The translations under genes were made by a program, and so were the position numbers. 6,235 bases of DNA from Candidatus Omnitrophota bacterium. GTDB taxonomy: Bacteria; Omnitrophota; Gorgyraeia; Tantalellales; Tantalellaceae. This document shows, one piece after another, positions 1 to 5,719 of this stretch; the stretch's first letter is position 1; each line of letters opens with the position of its first letter. The stretch spans positions 1 to 6,235 of the forward strand of contig JAUWWB010000064.1 in NCBI GenBank assembly GCA_030617085.1, given 5' to 3'. The notes beneath the pieces were generated by a model, which did not search any database, was not told the origin of the DNA, and saw only the letters and a program-made list of their open reading frames with translations.

Positions 1-2
1 GG

Positions 3-149
3 GGAGATCAGCTGGTCAGGACCAGCGTCGAGATCCCGAAAAGCCTTGACGCGCATCAGAAGGATCTATTAAAAGAGTTCGAAGCCACCCTGGGCCAGAA
101 GACGGAAGGTGGAAGGCTTGTGGATAAGGTGAAGAAGATGTTTAGGTAG
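3..149 (+). CDS. dnaJ: DnaJ-like chaperone (Hsp40), C-terminal end only (partial)
   Basis: Only the last 48 codons and a TAG stop are present; the rest lies left of the window. The reading frame beginning at base 3 gives a peptide starting GDQLVRTSVEIPKSLD and ending in GGRLVDKVKKMFR. This matches the end of type I DnaJ: the last strand of the second peptide-binding domain (GD-L-R--VE-P--L), the helix with QK-LL-EFE, and the terminal dimerisation tail in which E. coli DnaJ has a similar 'GVKKFF' stretch. DnaJ stimulates the ATPase of DnaK and delivers unfolded cytoplasmic proteins to it. The J domain and zinc centre cannot be seen, so a DnaJ relative such as CbpA is possible, but the tail fits DnaJ better. 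The next gene starts 26 nt downstream behind a strong ribosome site, suggesting co-transcription. Confidence 0.82.
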   Translation, partial: GDQLVRTSVEIPKSLDAHQKDLLKEFEATLGQKTEGGRLVDKVKKMFR

Positions 150-162
150 TGGATGGTAGATA

Positions 163-169
163 GAGGAGG
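163..169 (+). promoter_or_regulatory. Strong Shine-Dalgarno for the FmdB-family gene
   Basis: GAGGAGG lies 6 nt upstream of the ATG at 176. It is the classic anti-16S match at the usual spacing and fixes the start of the small zinc-ribbon gene. Confidence 0.8.
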
Positions 170-175
170 CGAGCA

Positions 176-436
176 ATGCCGACATATGATTACAGATGTG
201 AAAGTTGCGGGTATGAGTTTGAGCGGTTTCAGAGCATAACCGAGGATTCCCTGAAGGGCTGCCCGAAATGTGAAGGCGCGGTGAAGCGCCTGATCGGCGC
301 GGGCGCGGGGATAATCTTCAAGGGGAGCGGGTTCTACCAGACCGATTATAAGAGCTCAGGTCCAAAATGCGGGGATACGTCCGCGAAGAAACCGTCCGCG
401 TGTGAAAGATCCGACAACTGCCCGTGCGCCGAATAA
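176..436 (+). CDS. FmdB-family small zinc-ribbon protein
   Basis: This is an 86-residue cytoplasmic protein. The N-terminus MPTYDYRCESCGYEFE, with C8-x2-C11 and C29-x2-C32, is the canonical FmdB/CxxC_CXXC_SSSS zinc ribbon. It is followed by the conserved segment GIIFKGSGFYQTDYK (residues 46-58). The family is named for a putative regulator of formamidase expression in Methylophilus, but the molecular role of most members is unknown, so 'regulator' should not be taken as shown. The low-complexity tail carries four more cysteines (C65, C76, C82, C84), so a second metal site or redox role is possible. The start is fixed by GAGGAGG six bases upstream. It lies just after dnaJ, and its stop is one base before the vanZ-like start, so it is very likely in an operon with both neighbours. 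Family assignment is firm and function is not. Confidence 0.93.
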   Translation: MPTYDYRCESCGYEFERFQSITEDSLKGCPKCEGAVKRLIGAGAGIIFKGSGFYQTDYKSSGPKCGDTSAKKPSACERSDNCPCAE

Positions 437-437
437 C

Positions 438-857
438 ATGGATAACAGGATAACATATCATAGACACGTCTTCGCGTGGGTCTTCCCTATCGTGTGGGCG
501 TCCGTGATCCTCGCTCTTTCGCTCCTGCCTCTCAGTGGGCAGTCGGTCTTTACGGTAAAGCACTTCGACAAGATATCCCATTTCATCGAGTATGCCGTCC
601 TGTCGCTGTTGATGGTGCGGAGTTTCCGCCACGCCGGTAGCCTTCCTTTCGCGAAAAGCTCTCTATTTACGTTGATATTGGGCGGGGGATATGGTATTTT
701 AATGGAACTGGCGCAGCGGTTCGTTCCCGGCAGGGACGCGAACCTGCATGACGCTGCCGCCAATATCGCGGGACTGGCCTTCGGCATAATTTTGGGGAAG
801 TTGTTTTATTATGGCAGAAATAAAACCGTTCAAAGGGTTATTGTACGGCAAGGATAA
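438..857 (+). CDS. VanZ-family integral membrane protein
   Basis: From the ATG at 438 this is a 139-residue membrane protein with about four hydrophobic segments (roughly residues 11-31, 47-63, 73-93 and 106-125). It carries the conserved VanZ pattern: D44-K-x2-H48-F-x2-Y52, then E90-x2-Q93, PGRD (97-100) and D105-x3-N109-x2-G112. VanZ was named for a teicoplanin-resistance accessory protein. Most chromosomal members have unknown roles at the membrane, so resistance should not be inferred. An in-frame GTG at 402 would add 12 polar residues inside fmdB. I prefer 438 because it is an ATG one base after the fmdB stop, the usual layout for translational coupling; neither start has a clear Shine-Dalgarno. 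The last 47 nt overlap the DUF1015 gene in a different frame and encode a basic, non-membrane tail. Confidence 0.88.
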   Translation: MDNRITYHRHVFAWVFPIVWASVILALSLLPLSGQSVFTVKHFDKISHFIEYAVLSLLMVRSFRHAGSLPFAKSSLFTLILGGGYGILMELAQRFVPGRDANLHDAAANIAGLAFGIILGKLFYYGRNKTVQRVIVRQG

Positions 858-2103
858 GATCGGCGGAGACTATTCGGGCGTCGTGGCGCCGCCGTATGAC
901 GTCATATCCGACCGGATGAGGGATGAGCTGTATGAACGAAATGAGCACAATATAATACGGCTCATACTGGGAAAAGCCTTAGCGGAAGACGATGAGAAAA
1001 GCAACAAGTACACGCGCGCCAGAGAGTATTTTGACAGGTGGCAGCACTCGGGAGTGCTGGTAAGGGATGAGGCGGAATCTCTTTATGTCTATTCGCAGGA
1101 ATATGACCATAAGGGGAAAAAGCGGTGCAGGATCGGCTTTATAGGGCTCATGAAGATAGGCGATCCGGGAAAAGACGCTGCGGTGCCCCATGAAAATACG
1201 CTCGCCAGGCCCAAAGAGGACAGGTTGAACCTGATAAAACAGGTCGAAAGCAACCTCAGCCCGATATTCACGTTATACGACGATACGGACGGGACGATCA
1301 AGCGGACGCTGGAGGACGCCTCCTCCGCGTCAGATCCGGTTATCGACTTCGAGATAAACGGCCAGCGTCACAAGCTCTGGCGCCTTTTGGACGAAGTTTC
1401 CGTAAAGAAGATCGTCTCAGTGTTGGGCGCAAAGAAAGTGTTCATAGCCGACGGCCATCACAGGTACGAGGTCGCCAGGACCTACAGGGACCTGCGGAGG
1501 CAGGAGGCCGGGTACGACGGAAGGGCCGATCATGTCATGACGTATTTCGCCGACCTGACGGAACCCGACAACCTGACGGTCATGGCTACACACAGGGTCA
1601 TAAAGGCGATGCCCGGGGCGGAAGATGGCGTGGCCGTGAGCAAGCTGCGCGAATATTTTGACGTTACAGAATGCGGCGGCCTTTCCCAGCTCATGGAGCG
1701 GCTTGAGGAAGCGATCGCGGAGGACCACGTCTCCGGTTTTTTTGACGGGAAAAATTATTTTTTCATGAAGCCCGGGAACAAGGGAGCGCTTCGGGGACTT
1801 ATCACTGAAGACAGGGCCGAGGCATGGAAACAGCTTGACGTAAGCGTGCTCCATTCAGCCGTGTTCGACAAGATCCTGTCGATCAGCAGCGCCGAGGGCA
1901 ATATCATCTATGTCAGAGAGCCGGAAGAAGGCGAGGCCCTGGTGCGCAGCGGCAGGTGCGAAGCAGCGTTCTTTCTGAACCCGACCCGGGTGGAACAGCT
2001 CAAGGCCGTGGCCGAACTCGGCGAGATGATGCCGCAAAAGTCCACATACTTCTACCCCAAGCTCCTCACGGGGCTGGTGGTGCATAAGTTTGCCGATAGT
2101 TAG
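811..2103 (+). CDS. DUF1015-family protein (ParB/SerK-like fold suspected)
   Basis: This 430-residue soluble protein is a full-length member of DUF1015 (COG4198). Signature segments appear in order: MAEIKPFKG at the N-terminus, VAPPYDVI (25-32), HENT (127-130), NLSPIF (148-153), FIADGHHRYE (211-220), LDVSVLHSAVFDKI (342-355) and the C-terminal MPQKSTYFYPKLLTGLV (407-423). The DGHHR motif resembles the nucleotide-handling motif of ParB-like domains, including the archaeal free-serine kinase SerK. In some clostridia a DUF1015 gene sits next to serC and serA. A link to serine phosphorylation or serine metabolism is therefore plausible, but no ser gene is visible here and the activity is not established. 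The start at 811 matches the family's conserved N-terminus. GGGGAAG (794-800), 10 nt upstream inside vanZ, is a modest ribosome site. Expression is probably coupled to vanZ through the 47-nt overlap. Confidence 0.92.
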   Translation: MAEIKPFKGLLYGKDKIGGDYSGVVAPPYDVISDRMRDELYERNEHNIIRLILGKALAEDDEKSNKYTRAREYFDRWQHSGVLVRDEAESLYVYSQEYDHKGKKRCRIGFIGLMKIGDPGKDAAVPHENTLARPKEDRLNLIKQVESNLSPIFTLYDDTDGTIKRTLEDASSASDPVIDFEINGQRHKLWRLLDEVSVKKIVSVLGAKKVFIADGHHRYEVARTYRDLRRQEAGYDGRADHVMTYFADLTEPDNLTVMATHRVIKAMPGAEDGVAVSKLREYFDVTECGGLSQLMERLEEAIAEDHVSGFFDGKNYFFMKPGNKGALRGLITEDRAEAWKQLDVSVLHSAVFDKILSISSAEGNIIYVREPEEGEALVRSGRCEAAFFLNPTRVEQLKAVAELGEMMPQKSTYFYPKLLTGLVVHKFADS

Positions 2104-2115
2104 TTCGGAGTTCGT
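2102..2115 (+). repeat. Imperfect tandem duplication of a 7-mer at the DUF1015 stop
   Basis: AGTTCGG (2102-2108) is followed at once by AGTTCGT (2109-2115), overlapping the last two bases of the TAG stop. The unit is short and present only twice, so it may be chance. It sits nine bases before the GC-rich hairpin. Confidence 0.4.
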
Positions 2116-2123
2116 AGAAAAAT

Positions 2124-2154
2124 GTAGGGGCAGGCCCCTGTGCCTGCCCTTTAC
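2124..2154. repeat. GC-rich inverted repeat (REP-like hairpin) between DUF1015 and accD
   Basis: GGGCAGGC (2128-2135) pairs perfectly with GCCTGCCC (2142-2149) around a 6-nt loop. The stem can be lengthened outward by GTA (2124-2126) with TAC (2152-2154), allowing a one-base bulge. A second fold is possible on the left half, AGGGG (2126-2130) with CCCCT (2135-2139). No run of T follows directly on the plus strand, so this is not a textbook intrinsic terminator. It resembles the short dispersed palindromes common in intergenic gaps of environmental genomes. It could still attenuate transcription or stabilise the 3' end of the upstream mRNA. Confidence 0.72.
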
Positions 2155-2167
2155 CTTTAACTTGCAA

Positions 2168-2172
2168 AGAGG
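2168..2172 (+). promoter_or_regulatory. Ribosome binding site of accD
   Basis: AGAGG lies 5 nt before the ATG at 2178. It supports that start over later methionines, and the resulting N-terminus fits the family. Confidence 0.65.
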
Positions 2173-2177
2173 CGACC

Positions 2178-3014
2178 ATGGTCTTTTTCCCCAAAAAACC
2201 CATATTCGGAAGAGCCAGGAAGAAAGAGATACCGCGGGGGCTGTGGACCAAGTGCCCTGAGTGCGGACAGCTGCTTTATAACAAGACCCTTAGCGACAAC
2301 TTCAAGGTCTGCCAGAAATGTGACCACCATTTCAGGTTAAGCGCCTATGAGAGGATAGAATCGCTCCTCGACGCGGGCTCGTTCCGTGAAATGTACAAGA
2401 ACATGGCAAGCAGGGACCCTTTAAGGTTCAAAGGCCCGAGCGACTATCCGAACAAGATAAAAAGAGACCAGAAGGCGACCGGCCTGAAAGAGGCGGCTAT
2501 CGTCGGGGAAGGGTGTATAAACGCCGGGCGCGTTGCCATCGGCGCGACCGATTCCCGCTTCATAATGGGGTCGATGGGCTCCGTGGTCGGGGAGAAGATC
2601 ACGCGGCTCATCGAACACGCCGACAGGGAGAAGATCCCCCTGGTGATCGTTTCCGGCTCCGGCGGGGGCGCGAGGATGTACGAAGGCATGCTTTCGCTCA
2701 TGCAGATGGCCAAGACCAGCGCCGCGCTTGGCAGGCTAAACAAAAACGGCGGGCTGTTCATCTCGGTGCTTACCAATCCGACCATGGCCGGGGTAATGGC
2801 CAGTTTCGCTTCTCTCGGCGACGTGATCATAGCCGAACCTAGGGCGCTTATCGGCTTCACCGGACCCCGCGTCATCCAGCAGACCATAAAGCAGGAGCTT
2901 CCGGAAGATTTTCAGAGCTCCGAATTCTTGCTGGAACACGGCCTCATAGACATGATCGTCCACAGGAAGGACCTGAAGGATACGCTTTCGAAGCTGATGG
3001 GGTATTTGGGGTGA
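2178..3014 (+). CDS. accD: Acetyl-CoA carboxylase carboxyltransferase subunit beta
   Basis: At 278 residues this is normal length for AccD. With AccA it forms the carboxyltransferase that moves the carboxyl group from carboxybiotin to acetyl-CoA, giving malonyl-CoA for fatty-acid synthesis in the cytoplasm. The N-terminal zinc ribbon is intact (C26-x2-C29 and C45-x2-C48, in KCPECG and VCQKCDHHFR). The crotonase-like core follows: GSMGSVVGEKI (131-141), the glycine-rich SGSGGGARMYEG (159-170), NPTMAGVMASFASLGD (200-215), ALIGFTGPRVIQQT (223-236) and SSEFLLEHGLIDMIVHRKDL (247-266). These are the standard substrate and oxyanion-hole segments. accA is not in the window and the usual downstream partner folC is absent. 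An internal promoter follows instead, so accD probably ends its transcription unit or reads through weakly. Confidence 0.97.
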   Translation: MVFFPKKPIFGRARKKEIPRGLWTKCPECGQLLYNKTLSDNFKVCQKCDHHFRLSAYERIESLLDAGSFREMYKNMASRDPLRFKGPSDYPNKIKRDQKATGLKEAAIVGEGCINAGRVAIGATDSRFIMGSMGSVVGEKITRLIEHADREKIPLVIVSGSGGGARMYEGMLSLMQMAKTSAALGRLNKNGGLFISVLTNPTMAGVMASFASLGDVIIAEPRALIGFTGPRVIQQTIKQELPEDFQSSEFLLEHGLIDMIVHRKDLKDTLSKLMGYLG

Positions 3015-3034
3015 GCGGGGCGCGGTGAAAGTGA

Positions 3035-3064
3035 TTGACATTTGGATATTGGCGGGGGTATTAT
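3035..3064 (+). promoter_or_regulatory. Sigma70-type promoter upstream of the ABC ATPase gene
   Basis: A perfect -35 box TTGACA (3035-3040) is followed after 18 nt by TATTAT (3059-3064), one mismatch from the TATAAT -10 consensus. Downstream DNA to about 3092 is AT-rich. The predicted start near 3071 leaves a leader of about 47 nt. This is the best promoter match I found in the window. It lies in the 103-nt gap after accD, which shows no clear intrinsic terminator. Confidence 0.65.
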
Positions 3065-3106
3065 ATAGATACATATAAATCTTAAATTAGCAGCTTATAC
3101 ATCTCA

Positions 3107-3116
3107 AAGGTGGTGA
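3107..3116 (+). promoter_or_regulatory. Near-consensus extended Shine-Dalgarno of the ABC ATPase gene
   Basis: AAGGTGGTGA matches the full anti-16S complement AAGGAGGTGA at 9 of 10 positions. It ends one base before the ATG at 3118 and indicates strong, independent translation. Confidence 0.75.
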
Positions 3117-3117
3117 A

Positions 3118-4221
3118 ATGGCACAGGTTGGTTTGAAGAATGTGGTCAAGGTCTTTCCCGGCGGCGTGGTCGCCGTTGACAATGTGACGCTTGATGTTAA
3201 GGACAAGGAGTTTGTTGTCCTTGTGGGGCCTTCCGGGTGCGGGAAGTCGACAATGCTCAGGCTGATAGCTGGGCTGGAAGTCGCTACCGAGGGCGATATC
3301 TTCATCGGCGACAGGCGGGTCAACAATGTTCCGCCCAAGGACAGGGACATAGCCATGGTGTTCCAGAATTACGCGCTTTACCCGCACATGTCCGTATATG
3401 AGAACATGGCTTTCGGCCTGAAGTTAAAAAAATATCCCAAGTCGGAGATAGAGTCGAGAGTGAAAGACGCTGCCGGCATACTGGGGCTGGAAAAGCTGCT
3501 TCACAGGAAACCCAAAGAGCTTTCCGGGGGCCAGCGCCAGCGGGTTGCCGTCGGAAGAGCGATCGTCCGCAAACCCACGGCCTTTCTTTTTGACGAGCCA
3601 TTGAGCAACCTCGACGCCAAGCTCAGGGTGCAGATGAGGACCGAGCTGCACCGCCTGCATATCCGGCTCCAGTCCACGATGGTCTACGTTACGCACGACC
3701 AGACCGAGGCCATGACGCTGGGGGACAGGATAGCCGTCGTGAAAGACGGCATTGTCCAGCAGGTAGACGCCCCGACAAACGTATACAACTCGCCTGTCAA
3801 CAAGTTCGTCGCCAGCTTCATCGGCGCCCCTCCAATGAACTTCCTGGACGGCAAGATCATCAGGAAGGAAGGCAAATTATACTTCGACGAGGGCATTTTC
3901 CGCATAAAAATAGTGGAAGAGATGTTCGACACGCTTGAGGACTATGTCGACAAATGGGTGATCCTCGGCGTGAGAAGCGAAGACATCTACGACAAGCTTT
4001 TCGTCTCGGAAGCGCCTCCGGAAAACATCGTCACGATGACATGCGAAGTGGTCGAGCATCTTGGGTCAGAGGTGTACATTTTCCTGAATACCGGCAAGCA
4101 CCTCATCGTTGCCAGGGTTTCGGGCGACGCCAATCCGAGGATAAACCAGGATATGGATGTCGTTTTTGACATGAGCAAGATCCACTTTTTCGATAAATCG
4201 ACCGAAAAAACTATCATATAA
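3118..4221 (+). CDS. ABC transporter ATPase, MalK/UgpC/MsmX (CUT1 sugar) type
   Basis: This 367-residue peripheral ATPase would drive a carbohydrate-type ABC importer from the inner face of the membrane. All nucleotide-binding motifs are intact: Walker A GPSGCGKST (37-45), Q-loop glutamine Q83 in VFQNYALYPHM, signature LSGGQ (135-139), Walker B FLFDE with catalytic E160, D-loop SNLD (163-166) and switch H193 in VTHDQTEAMTLGDR. The TOBE/MalK-type regulatory region (about 235-360) contains ILGVRSEDI (282-290), corresponding to MalK's 'G-R-E' strand. High similarity in FQNYALYPHMSVYENM and the length place it in the MalK/UgpC/MsmX group. No permease or binding protein adjoins it. It may therefore be a shared ATPase serving several importers, as MsmX does in Bacillus; the substrate cannot be read from it. 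It has its own promoter and ribosome site. Confidence 0.95.
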   Translation: MAQVGLKNVVKVFPGGVVAVDNVTLDVKDKEFVVLVGPSGCGKSTMLRLIAGLEVATEGDIFIGDRRVNNVPPKDRDIAMVFQNYALYPHMSVYENMAFGLKLKKYPKSEIESRVKDAAGILGLEKLLHRKPKELSGGQRQRVAVGRAIVRKPTAFLFDEPLSNLDAKLRVQMRTELHRLHIRLQSTMVYVTHDQTEAMTLGDRIAVVKDGIVQQVDAPTNVYNSPVNKFVASFIGAPPMNFLDGKIIRKEGKLYFDEGIFRIKIVEEMFDTLEDYVDKWVILGVRSEDIYDKLFVSEAPPENIVTMTCEVVEHLGSEVYIFLNTGKHLIVARVSGDANPRINQDMDVVFDMSKIHFFDKSTEKTII

Positions 4222-4247
4222 CACGGATCATCCGTGATAATCCGTGT
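4221..4247. repeat. Nested palindrome with three ATCCGTG units after the ABC ATPase
   Basis: The 7-mer ATCCGTG occurs directly at 4230-4236 and 4240-4246 and inverted (CACGGAT) at 4222-4228. Two mutually exclusive hairpins result. One is CACGGAT/ATCCGTG with a single central base (4222-4236). The other is ACACGGAT/ATCCGTGT with an 11-nt loop (4221-4228 with 4240-4247). The element begins on the last base of the ATPase stop. No T-run follows directly, so it is not a standard terminator. It resembles small dispersed intergenic repeats of the 'ATCCGTG' kind. Confidence 0.72.
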
Positions 4248-4273
4248 GAACAAACTGGCGATAGGCTTTTTTC

Positions 4274-5719
4274 ATGATCTCTTTCATGACTCCTTTTACA
4301 AAAAGGAACCTCCTCATACCTGTTGCCGCTGTTCTTTTTATGGGCGTGCTTTACGTCCTTGACAGAACCGTCCCCATCCTGGGAAGCCACGTCCAGCACC
4401 TTGAACTTATCATTATAAGCCTCATGATCATGATGAGTATCGTCATCATGCTTTTCTGGAGCCTGCTGGGGGTATGCGCCGGCCTGGCCTATTTCTTCGT
4501 CTCAATGATCTTTCTTTACAGGCCCCTTACCGACCTGAACCCGTACTATTACAGCGTCCTGATCCTTGCTTTTATCCTGAGCAGCTATATCGGCTATCGC
4601 GCTTCCAGGAAGATCCAGCTGTCCGGACAGGATTACACTGTTACGATGGAGAAGGTCCAGGGGGACATCAACCTTGTCAGTGACCACAAGAAGAACAGGG
4701 AGGCCGAGTTCTCGGCCATGGGGGAAAAGATATCCAGCCTCCTTAAGCTCAAAGGTATAGCGGACAGCCTGAGCCTGTCGCTTTCGGAAGGGGATATCAT
4801 AAAGATCGTATCGAAAGAGACGTTCAATATTTTCAGGGAGAACGGCAGGGTGATGTTTTTCATGATGGACGAGCCGCGCAGGGCCCTCAGCCTCTTCCAT
4901 ACGTCAAAGGGAGAGGGCCGCAAGGCGTTTCTTCCGGAAAACGGCGGCATATTCGGCAGGGGGGCACTGAAAAACATGAAAAGCCTTCTTGTAAAAGACG
5001 TGAGGAAAGATTTCAGGTTTTCCATTGACGAGGAAACGATGAAAGACGACGCGACATCGCTCATTATCAAGCCGCTGGTAGTAGAGAGCAAGGTCCTGGG
5101 ACTATTGAGGGCCGACAGCACGCGCGGATCCGCCTTCGCCCAGCACGACCTGCGCATTCTGGACATCATCGGGGAGCTCGCGGCCGTGGCGCTTGAGAAC
5201 GCGCGGCTGTACCGGCGGACCGAAGAGCTGGCCATCAGGGACAGCCTGACGGGGCTTTACGTGCGCCGGTATTTCATGGAACGCCTGGAGGAAGAGGTGA
5301 AAAGGGCACTGCGGAGCAACGGTTCTTTTGCCATGTTCATGCTTGATATCGATAATTTCAAGGATTTTAACGATAAATACGGCCACATTTCCGGGGATGC
5401 CATCCTTAAGAACATAGGACGCGTATTGAAAAGGAAAGCGTCCGCCGGCGATATAGTCGCCAGGTACGGGGGCGAGGAGTTCGCGTTCCTGGCCCTCAAC
5501 TGCGGCAGGGAAGAGGGTGCCAGGCTTGCCGAGGAGATCAGGGACGAGATCCAGAAGAGCCCCGTAGTGCTCCGGCGGGAAAAGTGTTCCGTTACGGTTT
5601 CTGTCGGCGTCGCGGTATTTCCGGAGGACGCCCGGCTCGGGGGAGATATCATCTGGGAAGCGGACAGACGCCTGTACGCGGCTAAAGCGAAAGGGAAAAA
5701 CGCGGTATGTTCAGGGTAA
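4274..5719 (+). CDS. Membrane-bound GAF-GGDEF diguanylate cyclase
   Basis: This 481-residue protein probably makes cyclic di-GMP from two GTP in response to a membrane or cytoplasmic cue. Four hydrophobic segments (about 11-29, 43-63, 66-82, 91-108) are followed by a charged, probably coiled-coil linker (115-155). A GAF domain (about 160-312) ends in ELAAVALENARLYRR, and a GGDEF domain (about 318-478) follows. The cyclase domain looks active: DSLTGLYVRRYF (323-334), metal-binding D358 in LDIDNFKDFNDKYGH, GD (374-375), active-site GGEEF (399-403) and SVGVAVFP (443-450). The inhibitory RxxD motif is broken, with S390 in place of arginine before D393. The GAF domain has no cysteine, which argues against thiol-linked bilin. 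A TAG at 4262 rules out an earlier start; ATG 4286 is an alternative. AGG at 4263-4265 is only a weak ribosome site. The 3' end overlaps the next gene by 13 nt. Confidence 0.94.
   Translation: MISFMTPFTKRNLLIPVAAVLFMGVLYVLDRTVPILGSHVQHLELIIISLMIMMSIVIMLFWSLLGVCAGLAYFFVSMIFLYRPLTDLNPYYYSVLILAFILSSYIGYRASRKIQLSGQDYTVTMEKVQGDINLVSDHKKNREAEFSAMGEKISSLLKLKGIADSLSLSLSEGDIIKIVSKETFNIFRENGRVMFFMMDEPRRALSLFHTSKGEGRKAFLPENGGIFGRGALKNMKSLLVKDVRKDFRFSIDEETMKDDATSLIIKPLVVESKVLGLLRADSTRGSAFAQHDLRILDIIGELAAVALENARLYRRTEELAIRDSLTGLYVRRYFMERLEEEVKRALRSNGSFAMFMLDIDNFKDFNDKYGHISGDAILKNIGRVLKRKASAGDIVARYGGEEFAFLALNCGREEGARLAEEIRDEIQKSPVVLRREKCSVTVSVGVAVFPEDARLGGDIIWEADRRLYAAKAKGKNAVCSG

Noticed and set aside
402..437. 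A GTG start for the VanZ-like gene, 12 codons upstream of the chosen ATG.
   Set aside because: It lies within fmdB, lacks a ribosome site and adds only polar residues before the first membrane segment. The ATG at 438, just after the fmdB stop, is more natural. It cannot be excluded entirely.
438..857. A glycopeptide-resistance role based on the VanZ name.
   Set aside because: No vanH, vanA, vanX or vanRS-like genes are present, and VanZ-family proteins are widespread in bacteria with no resistance link.
1417..1854. A 145-codon minus-strand open frame inside the DUF1015 gene.
   Set aside because: The plus frame carries family motifs throughout this stretch, and the minus frame has none.
2513..2842. 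A 109-codon plus-strand frame inside accD.
   Set aside because: It is very arginine/histidine-rich and overlaps the conserved carboxyltransferase core in another frame. It is a shifted reading, not a gene.
3015..3117. A riboswitch or small RNA in the gap before the ABC ATPase gene.
   Set aside because: After the promoter the leader is only about 47 nt, AT-rich and without a strong stem or recognisable aptamer pattern.
4222..4273. An intrinsic terminator formed by the palindrome and the TTTTTT run at 4267-4272.
   Set aside because: The T-run is about 20 nt from the end of the longest hairpin, too far for a standard Rho-independent terminator.
4633..5235. A 200-codon open frame on the minus strand opposite the cyclase gene.
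   Set aside because: It is serine/arginine-rich, has no recognisable motif and lies wholly antisense to a clear GAF-GGDEF coding frame. It is a shadow of biased codon use.
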